The notes below the pieces were generated by a model, which was not told where the DNA came from, made no database searches, and worked only from the letters and a program-made list of their open reading frames with translations. The translations under genes and the position numbers were made by a program. Of a DNA stretch of 7,097 nucleotides, positions 1-6,297 are shown piece after piece. Origin of the DNA: Clostridia bacterium (GTDB lineage Bacteria; Bacillota; Clostridia; Oscillospirales; Acutalibacteraceae); assembly GCA_900757335.1 (NCBI GenBank), contig CAAENL010000205.1, forward strand, positions 1 to 7,097, read 5' to 3'. How positions within the stretch are numbered: the stretch's first letter is position 1; every line of letters starts with the position of its first letter.

Positions 1-441
1 ACAGGCAACGCCAAAGAAGCGGCAAAAATTGCAGGATACAAAAATAATCCGCAAAAAAAGGCTCTGTCATTTTTATCCAAAGATCAAATACTTTGTACTA
101 TAGAAAAATTATTTAAAGAAAAAAAGAAAAATCTTGCGTATAAATCTCTGATTGGATACGAACGTCTGGCTTTCGGAAATATTTCGGACTGCATAAAACT
201 TTTATTTTCGGAAAATCTCAGACCAAGCGAATTTTCCAAGATGAATCTTTTTAACATATCTTCGATTAAAAAAACCAAAGACGGAGGCATGGAAATTAAA
301 TTATTTGACAGGCTTCAAGCTCTTCAAAAAATAGAGGAAACATCCGAAATTCAAAAAGAAGATAACGAACCGTTTTATTATGCTCTGGAAAAAAGTATCA
401 AAAATTTGGAATTATCCAAAAAAACTCAAGCGGAGAAATAG
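1..441 (+). CDS. Phage terminase small subunit (5'-truncated by window edge)
   Basis: The frame is open from base 1 to the TAG at 439-441, giving 146 visible residues; the start lies upstream of the window. The visible N-terminus (TGNAKEAAKIAGYKN) matches the DNA-binding helix-turn-helix region of the Terminase_2-type small subunits. Near the C-terminal third, GGMEIKLFDRLQALQKI is the oligomerisation/C-terminal signature usual in this family. The protein recognises the phage packaging site and hands DNA to the large subunit. The stop codon directly abuts the ATG of the large subunit at 442, as is normal for a terS-terL pair. An ATG at 241 would give only 66 residues and is not needed, because the frame continues upstream with family-like sequence. 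The family call is by motif recognition, without a database search. Confidence 0.85.
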   Translation, partial: TGNAKEAAKIAGYKNNPQKKALSFLSKDQILCTIEKLFKEKKKNLAYKSLIGYERLAFGNISDCIKLLFSENLRPSEFSKMNLFNISSIKKTKDGGMEIKLFDRLQALQKIEETSEIQKEDNEPFYYALEKSIKNLELSKKTQAEK

Positions 442-1692
442 ATGACAATAAAAAACTTTTCCGAAAAACAAACCATCGCTCTTACGTGGTGGGTTTACGG
501 TTCGGAATACGAAAAATTTGATGCTATCATTTGCGACGGTTCGATAAGAAGCGGGAAAACACTTTGCATGTCCGTTTCGTTTGTGTTGTGGGCTTTTTAT
601 AAATTCAACGGCTCGGCTTTTGCTTTTTGCGGAAAAACAATACGGTCTTTAAGAAGGAATCTCATAACTCCGATAATTCCGATTATTCAGGGAATGGGTT
701 TTAAGTGCCGCCAAAAAATTTCCGAAAATCTTATAGAGATATCTTTTAATGGTAGAACTAATCTTTTCTATTTATTCGGAGGCAGAGACGAATCTTCGGC
801 TGCACTTATACAGGGAATGACGCTATCGGGAGTATTGTTCGATGAAGTCGCCCTTATGCCCCGCTCTTTTGTAGACCAAGCTCTTGCAAGGTGTTCGGTT
901 GCGGGCTCGAAATTTTGGTTTAATTGCAACCCCGAGTACCCCGGTCATTGGTTTTACAAAGAATGGATATTAAAGGCAAAAATGAGAAACGCTTTTTACC
1001 TTCATTTTACAATGGACGACAACCCTTCTCTTTCCGAAACAATGAAAGCAAGATACAAACGATTGTATACGGGGAATTTTTATCAGCGGTTCATAGAAGG
1101 AAAGTGGGTAGCTGCAGAAGGACTTATATATCCCTATATGAGCAGCGATTCGGCTTTTTGCGATGTGCCCCGAGATAATTTTTCAAGATATGCTTTGTCG
1201 TGCGACTACGGCATAGTGAATCCTACTTCTTGCGGCCTTTGGGGGGAGCTTGACGGCACTTGGTATCGAATAGATGAATATTATTACGACTCCAGAAAAG
1301 AAGGTGAAACCAGAACGGACGAAGAGCATTACCGAGAAATTTGCTCCATGATAGGAGATAAATTTATCGATTCCATGGCAGTCGACCCATCGGCCGCAAG
1401 CTTTATAACACTTATAAGACGATGCGGAAAACTAAAAGTTATTCCTGCAAAAAACAACGTCACAGACGGAATAAAAGATGTTTCCGCAGCTCTTAAGAAA
1501 GGAGAAATAAAAATATGTAAAAACTGTATAAATTCCGTAAGAGAATTTTCTCTTTACCGCTGGAATGATAACGGAAACAAAGACACACCCATCAAAGAAA
1601 ACGACCACGCAATGGATGATATACGATATTTTGTAAGCACCATAATGAGTGCGGGCGACGACACGTTTTTTGCCTTTGCAGCCCGCAGATAA
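442..1692 (+). CDS. Phage terminase large subunit, PBSX-type
   Basis: This 416-residue protein is the ATPase/nuclease motor that pumps DNA into the prohead and cuts it. Visible motifs are a Walker A loop GSIRSGKT (residues 33-40), a Walker B segment VLFDE (131-135) with catalytic Glu135, and a coupling motif FNCNPE (160-165). The C-terminal RNase H-like nuclease half carries acidic residues in CDYG (Asp255), AVDPSA (Asp315) and NDHAMDD (388-393). Length and motif order fit an intact PBSX-family enzyme with no missing catalytic residue. Translation starts at ATG 442, immediately after the small-subunit stop, with GGAG at 432-435 inside the upstream gene, so the two are probably translationally coupled. 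The portal follows after 15 bases. Sampled stretches are 37% G+C or higher, above the genes to the right. Confidence 0.95.
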   Translation: MTIKNFSEKQTIALTWWVYGSEYEKFDAIICDGSIRSGKTLCMSVSFVLWAFYKFNGSAFAFCGKTIRSLRRNLITPIIPIIQGMGFKCRQKISENLIEISFNGRTNLFYLFGGRDESSAALIQGMTLSGVLFDEVALMPRSFVDQALARCSVAGSKFWFNCNPEYPGHWFYKEWILKAKMRNAFYLHFTMDDNPSLSETMKARYKRLYTGNFYQRFIEGKWVAAEGLIYPYMSSDSAFCDVPRDNFSRYALSCDYGIVNPTSCGLWGELDGTWYRIDEYYYDSRKEGETRTDEEHYREICSMIGDKFIDSMAVDPSAASFITLIRRCGKLKVIPAKNNVTDGIKDVSAALKKGEIKICKNCINSVREFSLYRWNDNGNKDTPIKENDHAMDDIRYFVSTIMSAGDDTFFAFAARR

Positions 1693-1707
1693 CAAAGGAG
1701 TGTAAAA

Positions 1708-2880
1708 GTGGAATTTTTTAAAAAGAAAAAACCGATTCCTGCCGCCGTTCAAACAGCTCCGGCACCATGCAGAAACAATCACCCGTTTACAGTACTGGAA
1801 AAATATATGGGTCTTTCCAATCCCGAAATTAAGCTTTACAAAACTTTAAGAGAAGCCGTACCGATTATTGACGCGGCTATTTCAAAAATTTTAAGGCTCA
1901 CGGGCGAATTTAAAATCAAGTGCGAAGATGAGCAAATCGAAAAACAAATCAATGATTTTATAGCAAACGTTCAGGTTAATTCATGCAGTAAAAATGCAAA
2001 CGGATTTATTATTTCGCATCTCAACCAGCTTCTTACATACGGAACCGCCGTGGGAGAAATAGTAATAGATTCAAGCGGAGAAAACATTGTCGCACTTTAC
2101 AATTCTTCTTTGCTTGACATTGAACTCAAATCCGGAGCAAATCCTCTTAAACTGGAAATCTTTCGTAAAAATGAGGACGGTTCTTACAAATCGGTAAATT
2201 ATCCCGAATTAATACTTATCTCAACTCTTAACCCCGACCCGGGTTATGTTTACGGAAATTCAGTAATGAAAGGTCTTCCTTTTGTAAGCAACATACTTTT
2301 AAAAATTTACCACAGCATAGGCATCAACTGGGAACGACTCGGAAATATTCGGTTCGCAGTTACGTACAAGCCTTCGGGAGATGCAGGAGAACGTGCTTAT
2401 TCTCGTGAAAGAGCAACTCAAATTGCTTCGGAATGGAGCAAAGCCATGCAAAATTCAATGACTCCCAGCGACTTCATTACTATAGGCGACGTAAACATAA
2501 AAGTAATCGGGGCCGACAACCCAATTATGGACAGCCAAGTCCCCGTAAGGCAAATGCTCGAACAGATAGTCAGCAAACTTTCAATTCCTCCGTTTTTGCT
2601 CGGTCTTAACTGGTCAACTACAGAAACCATGTCAACTCAACAAGCAGAAATCCTCAGCAGTGAACTTGAATCTTATCGCAGACTTTTAAATCCCGTTATT
2701 AAAAAAATATGTGATACATTTCTTATGCTTCAGGGAATACAGACGGAATACAAAATCGTTTGGAACACAATCGACCTTAAAGACCAACTTCAAATAGCAA
2801 ACACAAGACTTACCAATGCAAGAGCTCTTGAAATTGAAAAACGCATTGAAAAAAATACTCAAAATGAAGGTGAAAAATAA
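1708..2880 (+). CDS. Phage portal protein
   Basis: This 390-residue protein would form the dodecameric ring at one head vertex, through which DNA enters and leaves and on which terminase docks. The evidence is its place directly after the large terminase subunit, its length, and typical portal sequence: a basic N-terminus (EFFKKKKPI), LREAVPIIDAAISKILRL (residues 48-65), and the region MLEQIVSKLSIPPFLLGL (283-300) followed by a long helical stretch (to about 340) of the kind that forms the portal stem and crown. Translation begins at GTG 1708, supported by AAAGGAG at 1694-1700 with a seven-base spacer. Its TAA (2878-2880) overlaps the next ATG by one base, which implies coupled translation with the protease. 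The exact portal subfamily cannot be named from the sequence alone. Confidence 0.88.
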   Translation: MEFFKKKKPIPAAVQTAPAPCRNNHPFTVLEKYMGLSNPEIKLYKTLREAVPIIDAAISKILRLTGEFKIKCEDEQIEKQINDFIANVQVNSCSKNANGFIISHLNQLLTYGTAVGEIVIDSSGENIVALYNSSLLDIELKSGANPLKLEIFRKNEDGSYKSVNYPELILISTLNPDPGYVYGNSVMKGLPFVSNILLKIYHSIGINWERLGNIRFAVTYKPSGDAGERAYSRERATQIASEWSKAMQNSMTPSDFITIGDVNIKVIGADNPIMDSQVPVRQMLEQIVSKLSIPPFLLGLNWSTTETMSTQQAEILSSELESYRRLLNPVIKKICDTFLMLQGIQTEYKIVWNTIDLKDQLQIANTRLTNARALEIEKRIEKNTQNEGEK

Positions 2881-3875
2881 TGAAAGACGGTTATGTAATA
2901 AAAAACAAGTCTGAATCAAAAATAACCGACAATGAACTTGCTCTCATAAACAAATTTACACGAAGAAATTTCTCTAAAGAAGAAATCTATACTTTTACCG
3001 TCGTACTTTGCGACAACGATATCGACAGAGAAAATGAAAGATTTTCAAATGAAGCTTTGGAAAAACTTGCCGAACTTTTCGTCGGAAAAACAGGAATAAT
3101 CGACCACAATGCTTCAAGCGAAAATCAAACCGCAAGAATTTACACATGCAAAACGGAATTTGTTGAAAAAAAACTTAACAAATTAAAAGAACCGTACAAA
3201 CGACTTGTAGCCAAAGCATATATGCCCAAATCCAATAAAAATAAAGATATTATTCTTGAAATAGATTCGGGAATAAAAAAAGAAGTAAGCGTTGGATGTA
3301 TGGTCTCGAAAAAAACTTGCTCCGTTTGCGGAAAGGATATTGTAAATGAATCGTGTTCTCACGTAAAGGGACGCAGGTACAAAAAAGACGGCGTTTCAAA
3401 AATCTGCCATGTAATTCTCGATAATCCGACAGATGCGTATGAATGGTCATTTGTGGCAGTGCCTGCACAGCGAGAAGCAGGAGTAATAAAAGCGTTTATC
3501 CCAACACAGAACGGAGGTGATACAAAAGTGGAAGACATTATCAAAAGTTTAAATTCCGGAGAATCAATAACTTTAAGCAAAGAACAGTCACGCAAATTAT
3601 TCGATTTGATAGACTCTCTTAGCAAAAAAGCCGAGATCGGAAATTTTTACAGAGAAGAATTGAAAAATGAAGTAGTAAAACTTTCCGCAATGGTTCAGCC
3701 CGAAGTAAGCTTAAAACTTATGAAAAGTGTAGCTGAAAAGCTGGATATTGAAGAACTTAAATCTTTCAAAGACAGTTTCAAGTCAAAGCTTTCGCATTTA
3801 ATTCCATCAAAGCCACAGCTAAGCACAGAAAACACAGACTCAATCAAAAATCTAAACACTCAATTTAAAATATAA
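2880..3875 (+). CDS. Prohead maturation protease with C-terminal scaffold-like region
   Basis: This 331-residue protein sits where the head protease is expected, between portal and capsid. Residues about 36-205 resemble an HK97-type (clan SH, herpes assemblin-like) protease. The likely catalytic His76 lies in GIIDHN and Ser137 in KEVSVGC; the third catalytic residue is not assigned. Residues 147-161 insert a Cys-x2-Cys-x8-Cys-x-His knuckle, likely zinc-binding, just after the serine strand. The conserved-looking segment DAYEWSFVAVPAQREAGV (186-203) closes the protease domain. From about 217 on, the sequence becomes charged, helical and lysine/glutamate rich, typical of a scaffold. Inferred role: the C-terminal part guides capsid assembly, then the protease digests the scaffold and trims capsid subunits before packaging. 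An internal start inside this gene is listed separately. Similar proteins are often left as hypothetical, so the protease call rests on motifs plus position. Confidence 0.78.
   Translation: MKDGYVIKNKSESKITDNELALINKFTRRNFSKEEIYTFTVVLCDNDIDRENERFSNEALEKLAELFVGKTGIIDHNASSENQTARIYTCKTEFVEKKLNKLKEPYKRLVAKAYMPKSNKNKDIILEIDSGIKKEVSVGCMVSKKTCSVCGKDIVNESCSHVKGRRYKKDGVSKICHVILDNPTDAYEWSFVAVPAQREAGVIKAFIPTQNGGDTKVEDIIKSLNSGESITLSKEQSRKLFDLIDSLSKKAEIGNFYREELKNEVVKLSAMVQPEVSLKLMKSVAEKLDIEELKSFKDSFKSKLSHLIPSKPQLSTENTDSIKNLNTQFKI
3513..3521 (+). promoter_or_regulatory. Internal ribosome binding site inside the protease gene
   Basis: GGAGGTGAT at 3513-3521 is a nine-base match to the complement of the conserved bacterial 16S rRNA 3' end. 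It stands six bases before an in-frame GTG at 3528. This is stronger than the sites in front of most other genes in the window. The A-rich spacer ending in AAAAGTG repeats the layout at the portal start (AAAAGTG at 1704-1710). Its position at the end of the protease domain suggests it serves an internal scaffold start. Confidence 0.7.
3528..3875 (+). CDS. Candidate separate scaffold protein from an internal in-frame start
   Basis: Starting at GTG 3528 (residue 217 of the protease gene) and sharing its stop, this product would be 115 residues long. It begins (M/V)EDIIKSLNSGESITLS and is dominated by charged, probably helical segments such as the stretch around KLDIEELKSFKDSFKSK. It contains none of the protease motifs. 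Scaffold proteins in lambda (Nu3 within C) and several other phages are made in this way, so that many scaffold copies accompany few protease copies. No separate scaffold gene lies between protease and capsid, which fits this reading. The start is supported by a nearly ideal ribosome binding site and correct spacing. That it is used, and that the product is a scaffold, is inference. Confidence 0.6.
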   Translation: MEDIIKSLNSGESITLSKEQSRKLFDLIDSLSKKAEIGNFYREELKNEVVKLSAMVQPEVSLKLMKSVAEKLDIEELKSFKDSFKSKLSHLIPSKPQLSTENTDSIKNLNTQFKI

Positions 3876-3891
3876 AACGGAGGAATGTAAA

Positions 3892-4917
3892 ATGGCATTT
3901 TGTGATTCAATAAAACTCGAAAAAGGTATGTATTCTGTAAGCGGTAAAGGATTTACTCAAGTTCTTGAAGAATTGGATCCTTCAGAAAATTATAAAGGAA
4001 CTCCAATGGAAAATTTGGACGCATATCAACGTCAGTTAAAACGTTTTGGCATAAAAGTCAACGGACCCGGATGCGATAAAGTTGAAAAATTCTTTAGTGC
4101 TCCCGACTCTGCGGTTTTGTTTCCTGAATTTATTTCAAGAGCTATCAAAAAAGGTTTGGAAGCTTGCGACATCTTGCCTTCAATAACAGCAGCTCACACT
4201 TTTATAGACGGAATTGACTACAGAACAATTTCTTCAGCAACCGAAACATACAATGAAAGCACAATGGGTGGCGAAGGAAAACTTATAAGAGCTGTAAACG
4301 TAACCACAAACGATTCGCTTATCAAATTACAAAAATACGGCAGATTATTCTCTTCTACATATGAAGCTTTGAGATTCCAGAATCTTGATGTTGTTGCAAT
4401 AATTTTTAAACAAATCGGTATGGACATTGCCTACGAACAACTCGGAAATGCAGTTTCAACTTTACTTCCGGGAACTTCTGAAACCGATGCTGTCGAAAAT
4501 GCATCTACTTTAGGCACGCTTACATATGCTGATCTTCTTAAACTTTGGGCAAAATTGTCTCCATATCAACCAAACGTAATGATAGCAAACGCAGATACAG
4601 TAAAAGACATACTAAGCCTTTCAAACATGCAGGACGCACAAGCAGGACTTGCTTTCCACGGCACAGGCCATTTGGTAACTCCTTTGGGAGCAAAACTTGT
4701 AGTAAGCGATAAAGTCGAAGCTCAAAAAATCCTTGGAATAGACAAAAACTTTGCTCTGCAGATGATTCAATCGGGAGGAGTAACCGTAGAATACGACAAA
4801 GTAATAGAAAAACAACTCGAAAAAGCAAGCGTAAGCATGACGGTAGGATTCTCCAAGATATTCAAAGGTGCCGTAAAAGTTCTTAACTACAAGAGCACAT
4901 CACAACCGGGCGGCTAA
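3892..4917 (+). CDS. Phage major capsid protein, HK97-like fold
   Basis: This 341-residue protein should form the hexamers and pentamers of the icosahedral head. The call rests on its position straight after the protease/scaffold gene, its length, and features that resemble HK97-fold capsids: an N-terminal arm, a long helix region in the middle (about 155-190, including VVAIIFKQIGMDIAYEQL), and a C-terminal beta-rich axial domain ending in the motif-like VEYDKVIEKQ...SVSMTVGFSKIF (299-324). Residues 1 to about 68 are polar and helical (FTQVLEELDP..., AYQRQLKRFG) and could act as a cleavable delta-like segment before the mature chain; the cleavage point is not visible. The ATG at 3892 has GGAGGA (3879-3884) seven bases upstream. 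The gene is followed by a hairpin in the only sizeable gap of the head operon, which may favour high expression relative to downstream genes. Confidence 0.85.
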   Translation: MAFCDSIKLEKGMYSVSGKGFTQVLEELDPSENYKGTPMENLDAYQRQLKRFGIKVNGPGCDKVEKFFSAPDSAVLFPEFISRAIKKGLEACDILPSITAAHTFIDGIDYRTISSATETYNESTMGGEGKLIRAVNVTTNDSLIKLQKYGRLFSSTYEALRFQNLDVVAIIFKQIGMDIAYEQLGNAVSTLLPGTSETDAVENASTLGTLTYADLLKLWAKLSPYQPNVMIANADTVKDILSLSNMQDAQAGLAFHGTGHLVTPLGAKLVVSDKVEAQKILGIDKNFALQMIQSGGVTVEYDKVIEKQLEKASVSMTVGFSKIFKGAVKVLNYKSTSQPGG

Positions 4918-4935
4918 TTAAATATTAAACCTACA

Positions 4936-4965
4936 TTTTCCCCGGTATATGAGTATCGGGGAAAA
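4936..4965 (+). other. Long hairpin after the capsid gene, no U-tract
   Basis: TTTTCCCCGGTAT (4936-4948) pairs with GTATCGGGGAAAA (4953-4965), giving 13 pairs including two G-U wobbles around the loop ATGA. The bases after it are A-rich (TAAAACG), not T-rich, so it is not a normal intrinsic terminator in either direction. It lies 18 bases after the capsid stop and just before the ribosome binding site of the connector gene. A role in protecting the 3' end of capsid mRNA, in processing, or in reducing downstream expression is plausible but inferred. Confidence 0.55.
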
Positions 4966-4977
4966 TAAAACGTTAAG

Positions 4978-4984
4978 AAAGGAG
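4978..4984 (+). promoter_or_regulatory. Ribosome binding site that fixes a TTG start
   Basis: AAAGGAG at 4978-4984 stands seven bases upstream of TTG 4992. No ATG or GTG in the same frame lies at a suitable distance, so this site decides the start of the connector gene. Confidence 0.7.
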
Positions 4985-4991
4985 AATCTTT

Positions 4992-5357
4992 TTGGATTTA
5001 CATGAAATTATTAAAAAGTTTTCCATAATTACGGGACTGTCTGACGAAGAGGTTTCGCCGTGGACTTCGCTTTGTGAAGACGCGTGCTTGGAGATAAGAA
5101 AAAACCTCCGGGAAGACGCCGATGAAGAAAGCAACTCAAGGAGATTAAACGCAGCAGCCGCAGCTTTAGCTTTTTACAGATACGTGCTTTACTGCTCTTC
5201 GGGAGGCGGAGTTGAATCTTTTACCACAGGAGAAATAAGAGTTAAAACTGATGCTCAAACGAGCGTTAAAATAGCTTATACCGCGTGGATTGACGCAAAA
5301 CGTTCCATTGCGGACATTTTGAAAGATGAAGATTTTATGTTTGAAAGGATAATTTAA
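4992..5357 (+). CDS. Head-tail connector protein, gp6-like
   Basis: This 121-residue protein lies directly after the capsid gene, where the adaptor ring that binds under the portal is normally encoded. The N-terminal two thirds are alpha-helical (GLSDEEVSPWTSLCEDACLEI at 15-35, then the alanine-rich RLNAAAAALAFYRYVLY at 51-67). They are followed by a beta hairpin (VESFTTGEIRVKT, 74-86) and a final helix (YTAWIDAKRSIADIL), the layout of HK97 gp6-type connectors. Translation starts at TTG 4992, a rare start that may lower output after the abundant capsid. Its stop is one base before the next gene's ATG. Function is inferred from position, size and fold pattern; sequence similarity within connector families is weak, so an unrelated neck protein remains possible. 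Confidence 0.65.
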   Translation: MDLHEIIKKFSIITGLSDEEVSPWTSLCEDACLEIRKNLREDADEESNSRRLNAAAAALAFYRYVLYCSSGGGVESFTTGEIRVKTDAQTSVKIAYTAWIDAKRSIADILKDEDFMFERII

Positions 5358-5358
5358 A

Positions 5359-5685
5359 ATGAAATCACGAGTTGAAACTCTCATTTCAAAATTTGGTCAA
5401 AATGTTGAAATTGCTCTGTCTAAAGAAAAGAATTCGATTAAAGCAAAAGCTTTCATTCAGCCTTTAAGATCCAACATGCAAAGCGAGCTTTACGAAGATT
5501 ACAGAGATTCTGGCAAAACCGAACAACATCTTTATATAGGTTCACCAAATATAAATCTTTCGGATACTCCATCTGCAACTCTCACCTTCGGAGGCAAAAA
5601 TTATGTAATAAAAAAAGCTGAAAAAGTTAATGTTTTAGGTGAAAATCTCTATGAAAGAGCTGTAATCGAAGAAGTCAAAAGCTAA
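5359..5685 (+). CDS. Putative head-closure (stopper) protein
   Basis: This 108-residue protein is the last gene of the head operon. It has an N-terminal segment (MKSRVETLISKFGQNVEIAL), then beta-rich sequence with KAKAFIQPLRS (29-39), TEQHLYIGSPNI (54-65), ATLTFGGKNYVIKKAEKV (73-90) and YERAVIEEVK at the end. Small beta-barrel proteins at this position (SPP1 gp16-like, HK97 gp7-like) close the filled head and prepare it for the tail. The ATG at 5359 follows the connector stop by one base, with AAAGGA (5344-5349) inside that gene as ribosome binding site. It is followed 14 bases later by a strong terminator, so the head operon ends here. The call comes from position and beta-rich pattern rather than a recognised signature; another neck component is possible. 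Confidence 0.5.
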   Translation: MKSRVETLISKFGQNVEIALSKEKNSIKAKAFIQPLRSNMQSELYEDYRDSGKTEQHLYIGSPNINLSDTPSATLTFGGKNYVIKKAEKVNVLGENLYERAVIEEVKS

Positions 5686-5699
5686 AAATTCAAAAAATA

Positions 5700-5744
5700 C
5701 AATACCAAGACTGCTTTTTTAAAGTCTTGATATTGTTTTTATTT
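5700..5744 (+). terminator. Intrinsic terminator ending the head operon
   Basis: CAATACCAAGACT (5700-5712) pairs with AGTCTTGATATTG (5723-5735), 13 positions with one C/A mismatch, across a 10-base loop. TTTTTATTT follows at once (5736-5744). It stands 14 bases after the last head gene. The upstream side is A-rich, so the same hairpin may also stop transcription arriving on the minus strand. Confidence 0.88.
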
Positions 5745-5776
5745 GCTCACAGAAAAATAAGAAAGGGACATCATAA

Positions 5777-6208
5777 ATGCATATAAATGAAAAAAATAAC
5801 ACGATTAAAAAAATATCTTTATCAGAACCTATAATCGTATCCGGAAATTATTACGGAATAAAATTATTATCCGCATATGATTTTATGCTCTGCACAAAAA
5901 TGTTCGACAAACTTATGAATTATATGACATGTCAGGGCTTTGAAAAATCAATAAGTTCAAAAATAAGTCAACAGGCATGTGTAATTTCAATGTGCCTTTA
6001 TGATGAAAAAAATCAAAAAGTATTTAAAGACGGGTTGGAAACGATGAAAAATCTTACTTCTGAAGAAATTAAGTTTATCCATGATGAATATATTAAATTA
6101 TTCAAAAAAACAAACAAACGAAACAAAATCACACAATATATTTTAGATAAAGTAAAGAAAAACGAATATCAAAATACAATAAAAAAACATGTATTCAAAG
6201 AAAAATAA
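5777..6208 (+). CDS. Unrecognised AT-rich protein, possible tail-assembly-chaperone relative
   Basis: This 143-residue protein was not firmly recognised. The ATG at 5777 has AAAGGGA (5762-5768) eight bases upstream. The middle part, ACVISMCLYDEKNQ (67-80) then VFKDGLETMKNLTSEEIKFI (82-101) and DEYIKLFKK, follows a pattern I associate with phage tail-assembly chaperones: a helix with small residues and Cys, a short 'vFkdG' turn, then 'LTxEEI' and a closing helix. The last 35 residues are very lysine/asparagine rich. No signal peptide or membrane segment is evident. Hand counting gives 95 G/C in bases 5821-6180 (26%), well below the head genes. It lies after the head operon's terminator, only 15 bases before the rimP promoter, and no clear promoter of its own was seen. 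It may be a leftover tail gene after a deletion, or an unrelated accessory gene. Confidence 0.4.
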   Translation: MHINEKNNTIKKISLSEPIIVSGNYYGIKLLSAYDFMLCTKMFDKLMNYMTCQGFEKSISSKISQQACVISMCLYDEKNQKVFKDGLETMKNLTSEEIKFIHDEYIKLFKKTNKRNKITQYILDKVKKNEYQNTIKKHVFKEK

Positions 6209-6223
6209 ATTATTTAAAATTAC

Positions 6224-6252
6224 TTGACTTTATTTTGAATTGCGTTTAAAAT
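6224..6252 (+). promoter_or_regulatory. Sigma-A promoter for the rimP-nusA operon
   Basis: A -35 box TTGACT (6224-6229) and a -10 box TAAAAT (6247-6252) are separated by exactly 17 bases, each one mismatch from consensus. Transcription would begin near 6259, leaving a leader of about 60 bases before rimP. The promoter starts 15 bases after the AT-rich gene's stop, so the host operon does not depend on read-through from the phage side. Confidence 0.8.
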
Positions 6253-6274
6253 ATCTAAGTAACTTGTGAGCATA

Positions 6275-6297
6275 GAGAGTGGGTTAATCCCGCTCTC
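6275..6297 (+). promoter_or_regulatory. Leader hairpin upstream of rimP, possible attenuator
   Basis: GAGAGTGGG (6275-6283) pairs with CCCGCTCTC (6289-6297) in nine pairs (one T-G wobble) around the loop TTAAT. The following TTGTCCGTATTGG has only a broken T-run, so it is a weak terminator at best. It lies in the short leader between the promoter and the rimP ribosome binding site. In Bacillus subtilis the nusA operon is controlled by NusA-dependent termination in its leader, and this hairpin could serve the same purpose; that part is inference. Confidence 0.6.

Noticed and set aside
241..441. A 66-residue reading frame starting at ATG 241
   Set aside because: The same frame is open back to base 1 with terminase-small-subunit sequence, so it is the C-terminal part of that gene rather than a separate one.
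924..1178. Plus-strand reading frame inside the large terminase gene
   Set aside because: It lies wholly within an intact, motif-complete terminase in another frame and shows no recognisable feature of its own.
1432..1782. Minus-strand reading frames, including this one and those across the portal, protease and capsid genes
   Set aside because: They are antisense to well-supported genes, cross gene boundaries, and have low-complexity or implausible sequence; none has a convincing start site.
4936..4965. Reading the post-capsid hairpin as an intrinsic terminator
   Set aside because: The bases following the stem are A-rich on the plus strand and there is no clean T-run on the minus strand, so it is listed only as a hairpin.
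5727..5755. Possible promoter for the AT-rich gene using TTGATA (5727-5732)
   Set aside because: The -35-like box is part of the terminator stem and no acceptable -10 box is found 16-18 bases downstream.
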